DNA from: an uncultured Sunxiuqinia sp.
Lineage (GTDB): Bacteria; Bacteroidota; Bacteroidia; Bacteroidales; Prolixibacteraceae
DNA: 64,000 nt
Reading direction: 5' to 3'
Assembly: GCF_947495665.1 (NCBI RefSeq)
Contig: NZ_CANLZV010000006.1
Coordinates: forward strand, 230,633-294,632
Below the pieces are notes generated by a model, which was not told the origin of the DNA, made no database searches, and was given only the letters and a program-made list of their open reading frames with translations. A program made the position numbers and the translations under genes. How positions within the stretch are numbered: the stretch's first letter is position 1; each line of letters begins with the position of its first letter. Shown one piece after another: positions 53,106-61,135 of this stretch.

Positions 53106-53786
53106 TCACAGCACCAGTTTATAACCCACGCCGTGTACCGTAATAATGTGTTGGCTGTCCGGAGAATCAATCTTATTCCGAAGCCGAACAATAAAATTAT
53201 CCACCGTGCGTGCAGTAGGTTGGTAATCCATACCCCACACATGATCGAGAATTTCATCCCGACTTACAATCTTGCCGGCATGACGATGAAGGTGATGCAG
53301 AATCTCAAACTCTTTGTGCGACATTTTCACAGGCTGGTTGCTGCCATTAAAAGCTTCGTAGGCCTCAAAAGAAACCCGCAAACTACCGATAACCAAAAAT
53401 TCGGCTGTTGACGCATTCCCCGGGTTTGCCCTCCGCAGGATCACCTTGATACGGGCCAGTAATTCGCGCAGGCTAAACGGCTTGGTTACATAATCGTCGG
53501 CACCCAGTTCTAATCCCAGAACCTTGTCCAGCTCTTCACCACGGGCAGTCAGCAGAATGATTGGCGTATCCATGCCGGCGGCACGCGCCTTTTTACACAC
53601 ATCAAAGCCCGACATCCCCGGCAGCATCACATCCAGCAAGACCAAATCGAAAGCGCCGGATTGCAGTTTTTTCAGGCCATCGTCGCCCCGGTTGGCGGTA
53701 TCTACCTCATAACCCTCAAACTCGAGATTATCGCGCAAGCCAACCAACATGGCCTGCTCATCTTCAACGATTAGAATTTTGGACAT
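53106..53786 (-). CDS. OmpR/PhoB-family response regulator
   Basis: A 226-residue two-domain regulator. The receiver has the acidic pair Glu8-Asp9, the phospho-acceptor Asp52 (LLDVMLPGMSG), Thr80 and Lys102. The C-terminal winged helix (about 128-226) carries MSHKEFEILHHLHRHAGKIV and ARTVDNFIVRLRNKI, then VHGVGYKLVL. Its start overlaps the upstream kinase gene by 23 bp, so the two are translationally coupled. Possible target: the small secreted protein downstream, whose upstream region has direct repeats at 10-11 bp. Confidence 0.95.
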   Translation of the reverse strand: MSKILIVEDEQAMLVGLRDNLEFEGYEVDTANRGDDGLKKLQSGAFDLVLLDVMLPGMSGFDVCKKARAAGMDTPIILLTARGEELDKVLGLELGADDYVTKPFSLRELLARIKVILRRANPGNASTAEFLVIGSLRVSFEAYEAFNGSNQPVKMSHKEFEILHHLHRHAGKIVSRDEILDHVWGMDYQPTARTVDNFIVRLRNKIDSPDSQHIITVHGVGYKLVL

Positions 53787-55326
53787 CCTTTTCTGTTTTT
53801 AGCGGAAATTTTAAAATAAATGTACTCCCCTCTCCCAGCTTACTGCGCACCGTAACCTGGCCTCCATGCACCTTCATCATCCGTTTTACCAAGTTGAGTC
53901 CCAAGCCCGACCCTTTGGCCCGGTGCGCCAGGTCGCCTTCAGTAACCCGGTAAAACTGATCAAAAATGTGTTTTTGATTTTTGGATGAAATGCCAATCCC
54001 ATTGTCCTGAACCTCCACCCAAACCTGTTTGGCTCTTTTCACCACTCGAACACGAACTTCTTTTTCAGCCTTATCGCTGTATTTAATGGCATTGTCCAGC
54101 AGGTTGTTCATCATCGTTTTCAGCGCTTCCCGGTCGGCTTCAACCCAGGCATCATCATCCGACGCTTCAAAACAACAATTCACCTGGGCAGCAGAGAGGT
54201 GAGATTCAAACGAGGCAATCATTTCAGGAATCACCTGCTTCAGATCAACCCTTTCAAAACGATATTTGATCCGGTTCCTTTCAATGCGGGAAAAATTCAG
54301 TATACGATTGACAATATCTGTCAGGCGAACGCTTTCCTGTTGAATGGTGGTCAGGTATTCTACCTGCTTTTCTTCCGTTTTTACCCGTTTCAGCAAAAGC
54401 GTTTCGGCATACATGCTAATTAAGGCCAAAGGGGTTCGTATTTCGTGCGACACATTGGCCACAAACTCAGCTTTAATCGCTGCCAGTTTCATCTCTTTCC
54501 GGATATTAACCAGCACAAATACAAAACCAAGCACCACCAACAGCCCCATAGCCATCATGGTATAATTATCACGCTGGCTGCGTTCGGAGGCCAATTCATC
54601 CAGGGTCTTCGACTTCAGCCTTATCCCAAGCTTATATTCAGGCAAGTACCACATGGCTGCCTGTTTCAAAGACTGACTGTTCCCGATTTCTGCTTCATTG
54701 GCATAAACCACATAGCCCGTCAGCGAATCGGAAATAGCAATATAAAAAAGGTCCTGCGCCACCTGTTGAATCATGGGCCCCAGGTTTTGCTCCATAAAAG
54801 TCCGGGGATCAACCACCAGCTGGCACAGCTGCTCCCCACTTCTGTTTTTAGGCAGAAAATAAAGCAACAGATTATCCTGCCACTGGGCTTCCTTAATGCG
54901 CTGGTAATTGGCTTCAAGGTAAGTCTGAAGCTGCTCCACCTCCGCCTTTTCGGGCCAAACATTGAGGCTGAAAACGGAATCGCTAAAGTAAACAGCCTCT
55001 TCTTGCGATGCTTTCAAATCCAGGAAACGCACCGCACGAATCGCCGCATTGTTCTGGAAAAGGTTGTCCACTATCTCCTGCATCAGCTCATCTTCAGGAG
55101 CTATCGGTTGATCCAGACTCTGGCTCCACTGCACCACAATGTTTTCCGAATATTGGTTAATAGAGTATAAAATCGATTCGAGCTGGGTGCTGAAAACCCG
55201 CTCCACCATCTGTTCGTTTTTGGTCAAGGCTGAAAACTCGCGAACCAGAAAGAATCCCATTGGCAAGGCAACAATCAGCAGCAAAACAAGGCTTATTTTC
55301 GCAAGCGTTCGACCCATAATAACCAT
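53764..55326 (-). CDS. Membrane sensor histidine kinase
   Basis: A 520-residue kinase from the ATG at 55326; a TTG at 55341 would add 5 residues. It has two membrane helices (about 8-30 and 258-278) around a 225-residue periplasmic sensor with no recognised domain. A HisKA domain follows with phospho-acceptor His294 (FVANVSHEIRTPLALI), then HATPase_c with NLLDNAIKYSDKA, VQDNGIGISSKN and KGSGLGLNLVKRMM. It lies upstream of, and overlaps, its response regulator. The signal is unknown; the nearby glycan genes only hint at an envelope or sugar stimulus. Confidence 0.94.
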   Translation of the reverse strand: MVIMGRTLAKISLVLLLIVALPMGFFLVREFSALTKNEQMVERVFSTQLESILYSINQYSENIVVQWSQSLDQPIAPEDELMQEIVDNLFQNNAAIRAVRFLDLKASQEEAVYFSDSVFSLNVWPEKAEVEQLQTYLEANYQRIKEAQWQDNLLLYFLPKNRSGEQLCQLVVDPRTFMEQNLGPMIQQVAQDLFYIAISDSLTGYVVYANEAEIGNSQSLKQAAMWYLPEYKLGIRLKSKTLDELASERSQRDNYTMMAMGLLVVLGFVFVLVNIRKEMKLAAIKAEFVANVSHEIRTPLALISMYAETLLLKRVKTEEKQVEYLTTIQQESVRLTDIVNRILNFSRIERNRIKYRFERVDLKQVIPEMIASFESHLSAAQVNCCFEASDDDAWVEADREALKTMMNNLLDNAIKYSDKAEKEVRVRVVKRAKQVWVEVQDNGIGISSKNQKHIFDQFYRVTEGDLAHRAKGSGLGLNLVKRMMKVHGGQVTVRSKLGEGSTFILKFPLKTEKDVQNSNR

Positions 55327-55341
55327 TTGCTTTTCGTGCAA

Positions 55342-55713
55342 CTCAATAAAGATATTAAATCAATACCAGTTTTCGAGCCTTCTTTTTCACCGACTTTTAA
55401 ATAAGTCTCACATCCTCAGCCTTCCATGAAACGCATAACAACAAACCGATAACGCACGAATGCTTGATAATTTCAAAAAAACTCGCAGCTGTTTTTCCCT
55501 TATTAACAAGCGTTTAGACCATCAAAAACAATTCATCTCAGCTAGCTAAACATAGTTATTTTGAATTAGTCTAAATAAGGCGTAACTTGCTTATTACTAA
55601 AAGCAAAGCAACTTCCAAGCAGATCTTCTGCTGCCTTTACATACACCAAAATCAACCCGAAGTAAACCTACGCTCTGGAAAGTTTAAACATAATGATAAC
55701 AAAAACAAGGTGT
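55342..55713. other. Divergent intergenic stretch, no gene seen
   Basis: This separates the two-component system (-) from the small exported proteins (+). It has a 9-bp palindrome TTAGTCTAA at 55566-55574 after a TTATTTTG that resembles a -7 box. No open frame here has the make-up of a protein. Confidence 0.45.
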
Positions 55714-56142
55714 ATGAAAAAAGTTCATTTATTATTCGTTTTGGTACTCGTTACCGCCTCCGGTTTATTCGCTCAGGAAGAGGTTAAACCGGTCAAGTTT
55801 GAAAATGTAAGCTGGCAAGAAGTGGTACTTGTCGACTTTAAGCCCGGCACCATCGAACGTGCCAAAGAAATCATCACGCTATACAAAGCTGCAGGAGCAG
55901 CCGCCCAGGTTCCGGGACCTGAAATGCACTGGTTTATGACCGGAGAATACAACATGATGCTGATTTGGACCATGAAAAACGGGCCTGCCGACATGGAATG
56001 GCGACGTTCGCCGGATGGAGTAAAATGGTGGAAAGAATTTATCAGCCAGCAAGGCTCCAAAGAAGCCGCCGAAGCACTTCAGAAGGAATACACCAGCCTG
56101 GTGTTAAAGACAACCAGCTACATCACCTACAAAGAGCTCTGA
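55714..56142 (+). CDS. Small exported protein, dimeric alpha/beta-barrel-like
   Basis: A 142-residue protein from the ATG at 55714; an earlier in-frame ATG at 55693 is less likely because it precedes the signal peptide. The signal is about residues 1-20 (LLFVLVLVTASGLFAQ). The mature part (WQEVVLVDFKPGTIERAKEII, then EMHWFMTGEYNMMLIWTM) has the strand-helix-strand rhythm of ABM/NIPSNAP-like ferredoxin-fold proteins that often dimerise. It is followed 89 bp later by a longer protein with two similar modules, suggesting a family expansion. Function unknown. Confidence 0.65.
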   Translation: MKKVHLLFVLVLVTASGLFAQEEVKPVKFENVSWQEVVLVDFKPGTIERAKEIITLYKAAGAAAQVPGPEMHWFMTGEYNMMLIWTMKNGPADMEWRRSPDGVKWWKEFISQQGSKEAAEALQKEYTSLVLKTTSYITYKEL

Positions 56143-56231
56143 CCGATCGTCCACTTGAAACAACTGCAAAGACCTTCAATCTTGCTTTACAAAACGTTTG
56201 ACTTGATTCTTATTTAAAAATCTCAACATTC

Positions 56232-56984
56232 ATGAAAAAAATTTATTTCCTTCCGCTACTTGCCTTGATGCTCGTTTCCTTACTTACCTACGCACAGGAA
56301 AACAAGAAAGAACAACTCTGGTACTGCTATGTAGAAACCGTAACGCCTGATGCCCTATTTGAGTATCAGGAAATGAGTATTGAACTGGCTGCCTTAGCCA
56401 AAGAACATGATTTTCCCTTTAACTTTTATGTTTGGTCAACACGCGACCTGGACTTTGAAGTCTGGTACCCCATCAACTCACTCGATGACATTACGGTCAT
56501 TGAAGAGCACTGGGATATGATTATGGACGAGTGGGGCGAAGAAAAAGCCGTTGCTTTTGGAAAAACGAAAACCAAAAACAACTCGTTTACAATGATCACT
56601 CAATACGAACTTTCGTTCCGACCCGAAAATCCAAGACCTGAAATAGCCGAAGCCGGCTACCTGCAATTCCAGGAATTCCGGATCATTCCCGGGAAGCAGG
56701 AAGAGGTTGAAGCTGTTATTCGGGATGCCAACAAACTGCTTGCCGAACACAACTACGATGATCCTTGGTACATTGCCAAGCCCGGTATTGGCATGGAAAT
56801 GCCAAGCCTGATCGCCTGGTCGTATGGCAAAGATGTGCAGGATTTCTATAAACAGGACAAGAAATTTCAGGATGAATTGGGCGAAGTGTTTAAGCCGCTA
56901 AACAAGCGTTTTATTGCCTGCCTTGCCAGTGTTAAATCGGGTGAAGTGTATTACAAAAAAGCCTTTAGCTATGAAAAGGAGTAA
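56232..56984 (+). CDS. Exported protein with two alpha/beta-barrel-like modules
   Basis: A 250-residue exported protein. The signal peptide (about 1-21, ending LLTYAQ) is followed by two similar modules: residues about 28-128 (WYCYVETVTPDALFEYQEMS then FNFYVWSTRDLDFEVW) and about 140-245 (YLQFQEFRIIPGKQEEVEAV then SLIAWSYGKDVQDFYKQDKKF). The pattern resembles duplicated ABM/NIPSNAP-like ferredoxin folds. Its last 14 bp overlap the start of a lipoprotein gene, so the two are translationally linked. No catalytic residue set is recognised. Confidence 0.7.
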   Translation: MKKIYFLPLLALMLVSLLTYAQENKKEQLWYCYVETVTPDALFEYQEMSIELAALAKEHDFPFNFYVWSTRDLDFEVWYPINSLDDITVIEEHWDMIMDEWGEEKAVAFGKTKTKNNSFTMITQYELSFRPENPRPEIAEAGYLQFQEFRIIPGKQEEVEAVIRDANKLLAEHNYDDPWYIAKPGIGMEMPSLIAWSYGKDVQDFYKQDKKFQDELGEVFKPLNKRFIACLASVKSGEVYYKKAFSYEKE

Positions 56985-57807
56985 ACTTCAACTGCTCAGT
57001 TTAAGCTTAATCGTAATGCTGTTATTTTCCTGCGCCAGGCAGGAAATGAAGCCGGCTGAAAAAACAGTTGTTGGCATTTTTACACCCTATTTCTATTTTC
57101 CTGAAACCCTGAATGGCCATGTTCAGATGTTCCGGGAAGTAAACTATTGGGCTCAAAAAGAAAATGGTGGTATCATCGCCGGAAAGCGCATCAGCCTGGC
57201 TGACCGGGACAGCCTGATTCAGTGGACCAATGACATCGAAGTCCATTTTGATGAGAACGGCAACGTCAAACAAAGTGTTTTCCTGGATGAAAACGATCAT
57301 TCCTTTGGACATTGGTCGGTGGAAAGCACCAACGGAAAAGTCAGCAAAGCCAGCTGGATCAGCAAGGATACCGTTCGGAACTATGTCCTGATCAGCCATC
57401 CTTCGGAAACCGAGCTTAAAATGGAACGCTTTCATGGCCAAACCGATACCTTAATCAACTATGCCGTGGTCACCCTCAATCAACTGGGGCAAAAGACAGC
57501 CATGCAATGGTACAACTCCCGGGAACAACCCCGGGGCTATGTCCGGTTTAACTACAACATGGCAGGCCAACTGGACAATTACACCGCAAGTAACTCCGAT
57601 ACCCTACAGGTACAAATGAATTTTGTGACCAATGATCATGGGTTCTTTCAATCGCAGGAAGTATACAGCGCACGCGACAACACCACCGAAGTGTATGTTT
57701 ATGAATACACCTACGATGACAAAGGAAACTGGATCAGTTATACCGGTTACAAAGACGGCATTGCCCAGGTGGTGTGCAACCGCACTTACACCTACTATTC
57801 CGAATAA
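56971..57807 (+). CDS. Lipoprotein with YD/RHS-like beta repeats, function unknown
   Basis: A 278-residue predicted lipoprotein from the ATG at 56971, inside the last codons of the preceding gene (14-bp overlap). The signal ends in the lipobox LLFSC, with the lipidated Cys at about residue 23. The mature part is beta-rich with repeats such as IEVHFDENGNVKQSVFLDEN, VRFNYNMAGQLDNYTAS and YEYTYDDKGNWISYTGY; the Asp-x-x-Gly-Asn/Lys turns recall YD/RHS-like hairpins. It is last in the three-gene cluster and followed by a terminator. Confidence 0.72.
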   Translation: MKRSKLQLLSLSLIVMLLFSCARQEMKPAEKTVVGIFTPYFYFPETLNGHVQMFREVNYWAQKENGGIIAGKRISLADRDSLIQWTNDIEVHFDENGNVKQSVFLDENDHSFGHWSVESTNGKVSKASWISKDTVRNYVLISHPSETELKMERFHGQTDTLINYAVVTLNQLGQKTAMQWYNSREQPRGYVRFNYNMAGQLDNYTASNSDTLQVQMNFVTNDHGFFQSQEVYSARDNTTEVYVYEYTYDDKGNWISYTGYKDGIAQVVCNRTYTYYSE

Positions 57808-57836
57808 TCTCCCTATATTCCCTTAGGTAGACTCCC

Positions 57837-57874
57837 AACCCAGCTTCATCCCCCAGATTTGAAGCTGGGTTTTC
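57837..57874 (+). terminator. Terminator after the lipoprotein gene
   Basis: A 12-bp stem AACCCAGCTTCA / TGAAGCTGGGTT with an 11-nt loop and short T-run (TTTT), 29 bp after the stop codon. Confidence 0.75.
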
Positions 57875-57890
57875 CTTATCATGAAACCAC

Positions 57891-58889
57891 TCAGCCCTGA
57901 TGCAACTCCCGGGCATAGCGGCGCGCGATAATACTGATGTAGAACAGTTGAAAAGCATGGTAGATCATGACCGGAACCAGAAACAGACTGCCAATGGTGG
58001 TGTCTCCAAACAGCACCATCACCATGACCGAGCCATGGACCAATGATTTTTTGGAGCCGGCAAACAGCACCGTTATCCGGTCTTCGCGATTGAAATGCAA
58101 GCGTTTGGTCAGGTATTTGGTTCCTTCAAAAATAAAGAAGAACAAGCCGATAACACTGCCGCCCAGCAGCAACAACTCGTGCAGGGCAATGCTGTTAAAA
58201 ATACCGTTTAGAAAAGAATCGCTGAAACTTCGGTACACCACCATCAAAATCACCGATTTATCGAATAAGCTGAGGTAAGCTTTGTTGCGATTCGCCCATT
58301 TTCCCCACCAACGATGCAGAATCAGTCCCACAAAAACCGGAATCAAAATCTGGATCACCAGGTCATGCAATACCTGACCAAAAGCAAAGGCCTCCGTTTG
58401 CCGCTCCATAAAAAGGCTCATCCACAAGGGGGTAAGCAAAATACCGATCACCCCGGAAATACTGGCGTTGAAAATGGCACTGGAAATATTTCCTTCAGCA
58501 ATGGAAACCATCACCACCGATGACGAAACCGTGGAAGGCAAAGCGGCCAAAAAGAACACCGACAGCCAGAGGATTTCATGGTCGGTGCCGGCAAACAGCG
58601 GATGAAAAGCCAGCACCGTTAGTGGAAAAATCAGGAACGTAATGCCTTGAATCAGCAGGTGAAGCCGCCAGTTACTCAGGTCATTTTTCAGTTTCTCGGG
58701 GCTTAAGCGCAAGCCATAGAAAAAAAACAACAGTGAAATTCCATAGCGAATCACCACCTTCAGTTCGATGGTACTCCCCTCCTTACCGATACCCGGCAGC
58801 AGGTAAGCCAATAGAATCATTACCAGAATGCCGGTGATAAATCCGTCAGGCAGAAAGCGTTTTACCAACTGAAGAAATTTGTTTCCCAT
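57891..58889 (-). CDS. BASS-family (bile acid:sodium symporter-like) transporter
   Basis: A 332-residue inner membrane protein with about 9-10 helices, of the SBF-like branch of the bile acid/arsenite/riboflavin superfamily. It starts GNKFLQLVKRFLPDGFITGI and includes LIQGITFLIFPLTVLAFHP, FLAALPSTVSSSVVMVSIAEGN (the crossover region with conserved polar residues) and FAGSKKSLVHGSVMVMVLFG. Substrates in this branch are anions such as pantoate or keto acids and are not predictable here. It is a single gene, convergent with the lipoprotein gene and divergent from the aldo/keto reductase. Confidence 0.85.
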   Translation of the reverse strand: MGNKFLQLVKRFLPDGFITGILVMILLAYLLPGIGKEGSTIELKVVIRYGISLLFFFYGLRLSPEKLKNDLSNWRLHLLIQGITFLIFPLTVLAFHPLFAGTDHEILWLSVFFLAALPSTVSSSVVMVSIAEGNISSAIFNASISGVIGILLTPLWMSLFMERQTEAFAFGQVLHDLVIQILIPVFVGLILHRWWGKWANRNKAYLSLFDKSVILMVVYRSFSDSFLNGIFNSIALHELLLLGGSVIGLFFFIFEGTKYLTKRLHFNREDRITVLFAGSKKSLVHGSVMVMVLFGDTTIGSLFLVPVMIYHAFQLFYISIIARRYARELHQG

Positions 58890-59042
58890 GAGGCTAATCT
58901 TGTCATTATCGTCTGTAAAGATGGGGCATTTTTCTGAAAAGCGGTTCAGCGCAAAAGCTTATTCCTCCATTCAATTGCTAAACCTTCCTTCCGGTTTTCT
59001 TGTTTGATTGATTACTTTTGTGCCTCTTAAGCCCTTCATTTT

Positions 59043-60218
59043 ATGGATTATTCGAACCTCAGCCTGTTTCGGCCCCAGATGGAATACCGTCGTTTTGGAA
59101 AGACCAACAAACACCTCAGTGTCATTACCCTTGGCGGCATGCGTTTCAAACATGCCCATCAACTTCCCCGCCACGAGGTGCCGCACGACACCCTCAACCA
59201 AGCCAGCCAAACCGTGCAGATGGCGCTGGAGCAAGGCATTAACCTGATTGAAACGGCTTACGGCTACACCAAAAGTGAAACGATTTTTGGGCGCGTGCTG
59301 AATCAGGAGCTCAAAGTCAAACGCGACCGCTATTTCCTGATGACCAAGGGCAATCCAAAAACAGCCGAAGCCACCCGTCAACTGGTGGAGGAACAACTGA
59401 AGACCCTGCAAACCGACTATTTTGATTTTTATGCCTGGCATGGCATCAACACGCCCGAGCTGCTCGAACAGGCCTGTGCTCCAGGAGGCCCGGTGGAAAC
59501 CTTGCTTCAGCTCAAAGAGGAAGGAGTGATTGGGCATGTAGGATTTAGTACACACGCGCCGCTCCACGTTATTTTGAAAGCCATTGAAACAGACCTCTTC
59601 GACTTTGTCAACCTGCACTATTACTATTTCTTTCAGCGTAACGAGCCAGCCATTGCCCTGGCCCAACAAAAGGACATGGGTGTTTTTATCATCTCGCCCA
59701 ACGACAAAGGGGGACGCTTGTTTAGTCCGCCGCCCAAGCTCCAGCAGCTGACGGCGCCGCTTTCCCCCCTTCAATGGAATGCCCGCTTTTGCCTAAGCAA
59801 TCCCGGCGTACACACCTTGTCTTTTGGCTTGAATGAACCTGAGCATTTTGACCCGTTAAATGGTATCTTTCCGGCGCCATCGCCCTTGTCAGCCGATGAT
59901 TTACGCATCAAAAGGCTGCTGGACGAGCAAGTGGCAGAAGTGCCCTATGCCGATTTTAATGGCTACGCCATGGAAAATGATCCTTCCGGATTGAACATTC
60001 CCGAGATCCTGCGCTTCCGGAAACTCTGGAAGTGCTATGACATGAAAGCCTTTGGCGAATACCGCTACAACATGTTCCAGGAAAAAGACCATTGGTTTCC
60101 GGGGCAGTTTCCAACCGAGGAAAACCTGCAACAAATTGATCTTAGCCGCTGCCCGGAAGGCATTCCGATAGCCAAACTCATCCGCGAAACGCACGAAGGA
60201 CTGTATCGCCCCAAATAG
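59043..60218 (+). CDS. Aldo/keto reductase family oxidoreductase
   Basis: A 391-residue TIM-barrel NAD(P)H oxidoreductase. EYRRFGKTNKHLSVITLGGMRF starts the barrel. The catalytic tetrad region is visible: Tyr in ETAYGYTKSE (with Glu where the usual Asp stands), Lys in LMTKGNP and His in YAWHGI. A C-terminal extension of about 100 residues (from LSADDLRIKRLL) carries few cysteines, so the iron-sulfur cluster of some long AKRs is absent. A 267-residue open frame on the other strand is a shadow. Substrate unknown; it stands alone with its own terminator. Confidence 0.9.
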   Translation: MDYSNLSLFRPQMEYRRFGKTNKHLSVITLGGMRFKHAHQLPRHEVPHDTLNQASQTVQMALEQGINLIETAYGYTKSETIFGRVLNQELKVKRDRYFLMTKGNPKTAEATRQLVEEQLKTLQTDYFDFYAWHGINTPELLEQACAPGGPVETLLQLKEEGVIGHVGFSTHAPLHVILKAIETDLFDFVNLHYYYFFQRNEPAIALAQQKDMGVFIISPNDKGGRLFSPPPKLQQLTAPLSPLQWNARFCLSNPGVHTLSFGLNEPEHFDPLNGIFPAPSPLSADDLRIKRLLDEQVAEVPYADFNGYAMENDPSGLNIPEILRFRKLWKCYDMKAFGEYRYNMFQEKDHWFPGQFPTEENLQQIDLSRCPEGIPIAKLIRETHEGLYRPK

Positions 60219-60233
60219 TTTGGCTATTGCTTG

Positions 60234-60276
60234 AGCTTTTCCAAAGGTTGGAACTTGGGAAAAGGCTTGATTTTTT
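60234..60276 (+). terminator. Terminator of the aldo/keto reductase gene
   Basis: AGCTTTTCC..AA pairs with TTGGGAAAAGGCT (two bulges), followed by TTTTTT, 16 bp after the stop codon. Confidence 0.6.
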
Positions 60277-60370
60277 CTTCTTACTTTTTAAACCTTTCAG
60301 ATCTTCAAAACACAGAAAGGATGACGGCAAACATGTCTCTTGATTACAAAGCAAAAGCAGTTTGCCGTTT

Positions 60371-60410
60371 CTCCTCCTTTCCGAGGAGGAGTGGCACCGA
60401 TTGATCGGTG
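60371..60410. repeat. Double-hairpin intergenic element
   Basis: Two perfect hairpins in a row: CTCCTCC/GGAGGAG (60371-60391) and CACCGATTGATCGGTG (60395-60410). The compact structure with a C/G-rich first stem resembles intergenic repeats common in Bacteroidota. Confidence 0.5.
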
Positions 60411-60485
60411 ACGAGGTGATTCACTTTTCTTTATCAGTGTGAGGTTCCATTCCTTCCTAACTCTTCCGATCACATTAAACCTACT

Positions 60486-60660
60486 TGTCCTTTTGGCTTA
60501 ATCCAAAAGAACGAAAAGATCAAGGCTGACGAGGGTTTTGAATGAAAACCACGGATCAGTCACTCCCCGAAAACCAACTCCTCCCTTTGGTCGTCAAACA
60601 GGTTTTTCTTAGCGAGTACCTACGCGAATTCCTTCCCTTGTTTTCTGGTTAAAAACCCTC
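60486..60660. repeat. Degenerate repeat-like block
   Basis: It opens with CTTTTGG-CTTAAT-CCAAAAG and contains CGAGGGTTTT near 60532, whose complement AAAACCCTCG recurs about 110 bp later. Broken short frames, no gene. Looks like the remnant of an intergenic element. Confidence 0.3.
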
Positions 60661-60766
60661 GTAGGCCAATCCTTTTTCCGATAATTAGTAGTTGGATTCG
60701 TGTCTTCTTTGAGTTTAGCATCTTCCTGAACTTGTCTCAGAATCTTTCCCATCGCTTGTTTTACAA

Positions 60767-60867
60767 ACTCTCCCCAAGCTCGCTACACGCGCTTTGCCCC
60801 TTTCTTCCGGAAGAAAGCGGAAGAGTCAGTGAGATCCGACAGGATTGAGCAGGACTCTGGGGTGAGT
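60767..60867. repeat. 101-bp structured repeat, copy A
   Basis: Starts ACTCTCCCCA and ends TGGGGTGAGT (imperfect 10-bp terminal inverted repeats). Contains a central near-palindrome (CCCCTTTCTTCC / GGAAGAAAGCGG) and an outer AGAGTC/GACTCT stem. Most diverged of five copies. Confidence 0.75.
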
Positions 60868-60983
60868 TTATCAGTGATACCCCTTGCAACAAGCATTCTC
60901 TTTAATCTCTCTTCAAGCCAAAGGGACTCATCCTCTATTCCCTTTTCTCCGGTTCCCGTTTTCCTTTCTCCATTATTATAAAC

Positions 60984-61037
60984 ACGAAAAGCCCTTGATC
61001 CGAAGACTAGGCATCTTCCTGATCAAGGGCTTTTCGT
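60984..61037 (-). terminator. Long terminator hairpin of the phosphoesterase gene
   Basis: A 17-bp perfect stem (ACGAAAAGCCCTTGATC / GATCAAGGGCTTTTCGT) with a 20-nt loop, 99 bp after the stop codon at 61136. The minus-strand arm ends TTTTCGTGTTT. Confidence 0.6.
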
Positions 61038-61135
61038 TAAGCGATGTATTGAAGGTTTTTGAAACAAAAAAGAATCATTCCTTTCTTAGAATGCTCCATT
61101 CGTTCTCCTGTTTCCCTTCTCCGGCCTCCTTCAAC

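Larger units (their letters stand above)
60219..61135. other. 917-bp repeat-rich intergenic region
   Basis: No gene. It holds, in order, a terminator (60234-60276), a double-hairpin element (60371-60410), a degenerate block with CTTTTGG/CCAAAAG and distant CGAGGGTTTT/AAAACCCTCG arms (60486-60660), one copy of the 101-bp structured repeat (60767-60867), and a terminator for the minus-strand phosphoesterase (60984-61037). Confidence 0.65.

Noticed and set aside
54445..55170. 241-residue antisense open frame inside the histidine kinase
   Set aside because: Histidine/glutamine-rich shadow typical of antisense reading of the kinase.
55566..55574. DtxR/Fur-type box TTAGTCTAA
   Set aside because: A 9-bp palindrome alone is weak and no metal-linked gene follows; kept only as a note in the intergenic entry.
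58971..59774. 267-residue open frame opposite the aldo/keto reductase
   Set aside because: The plus-strand gene has clear AKR motifs; the minus-strand translation shows none and follows codon shadowing.
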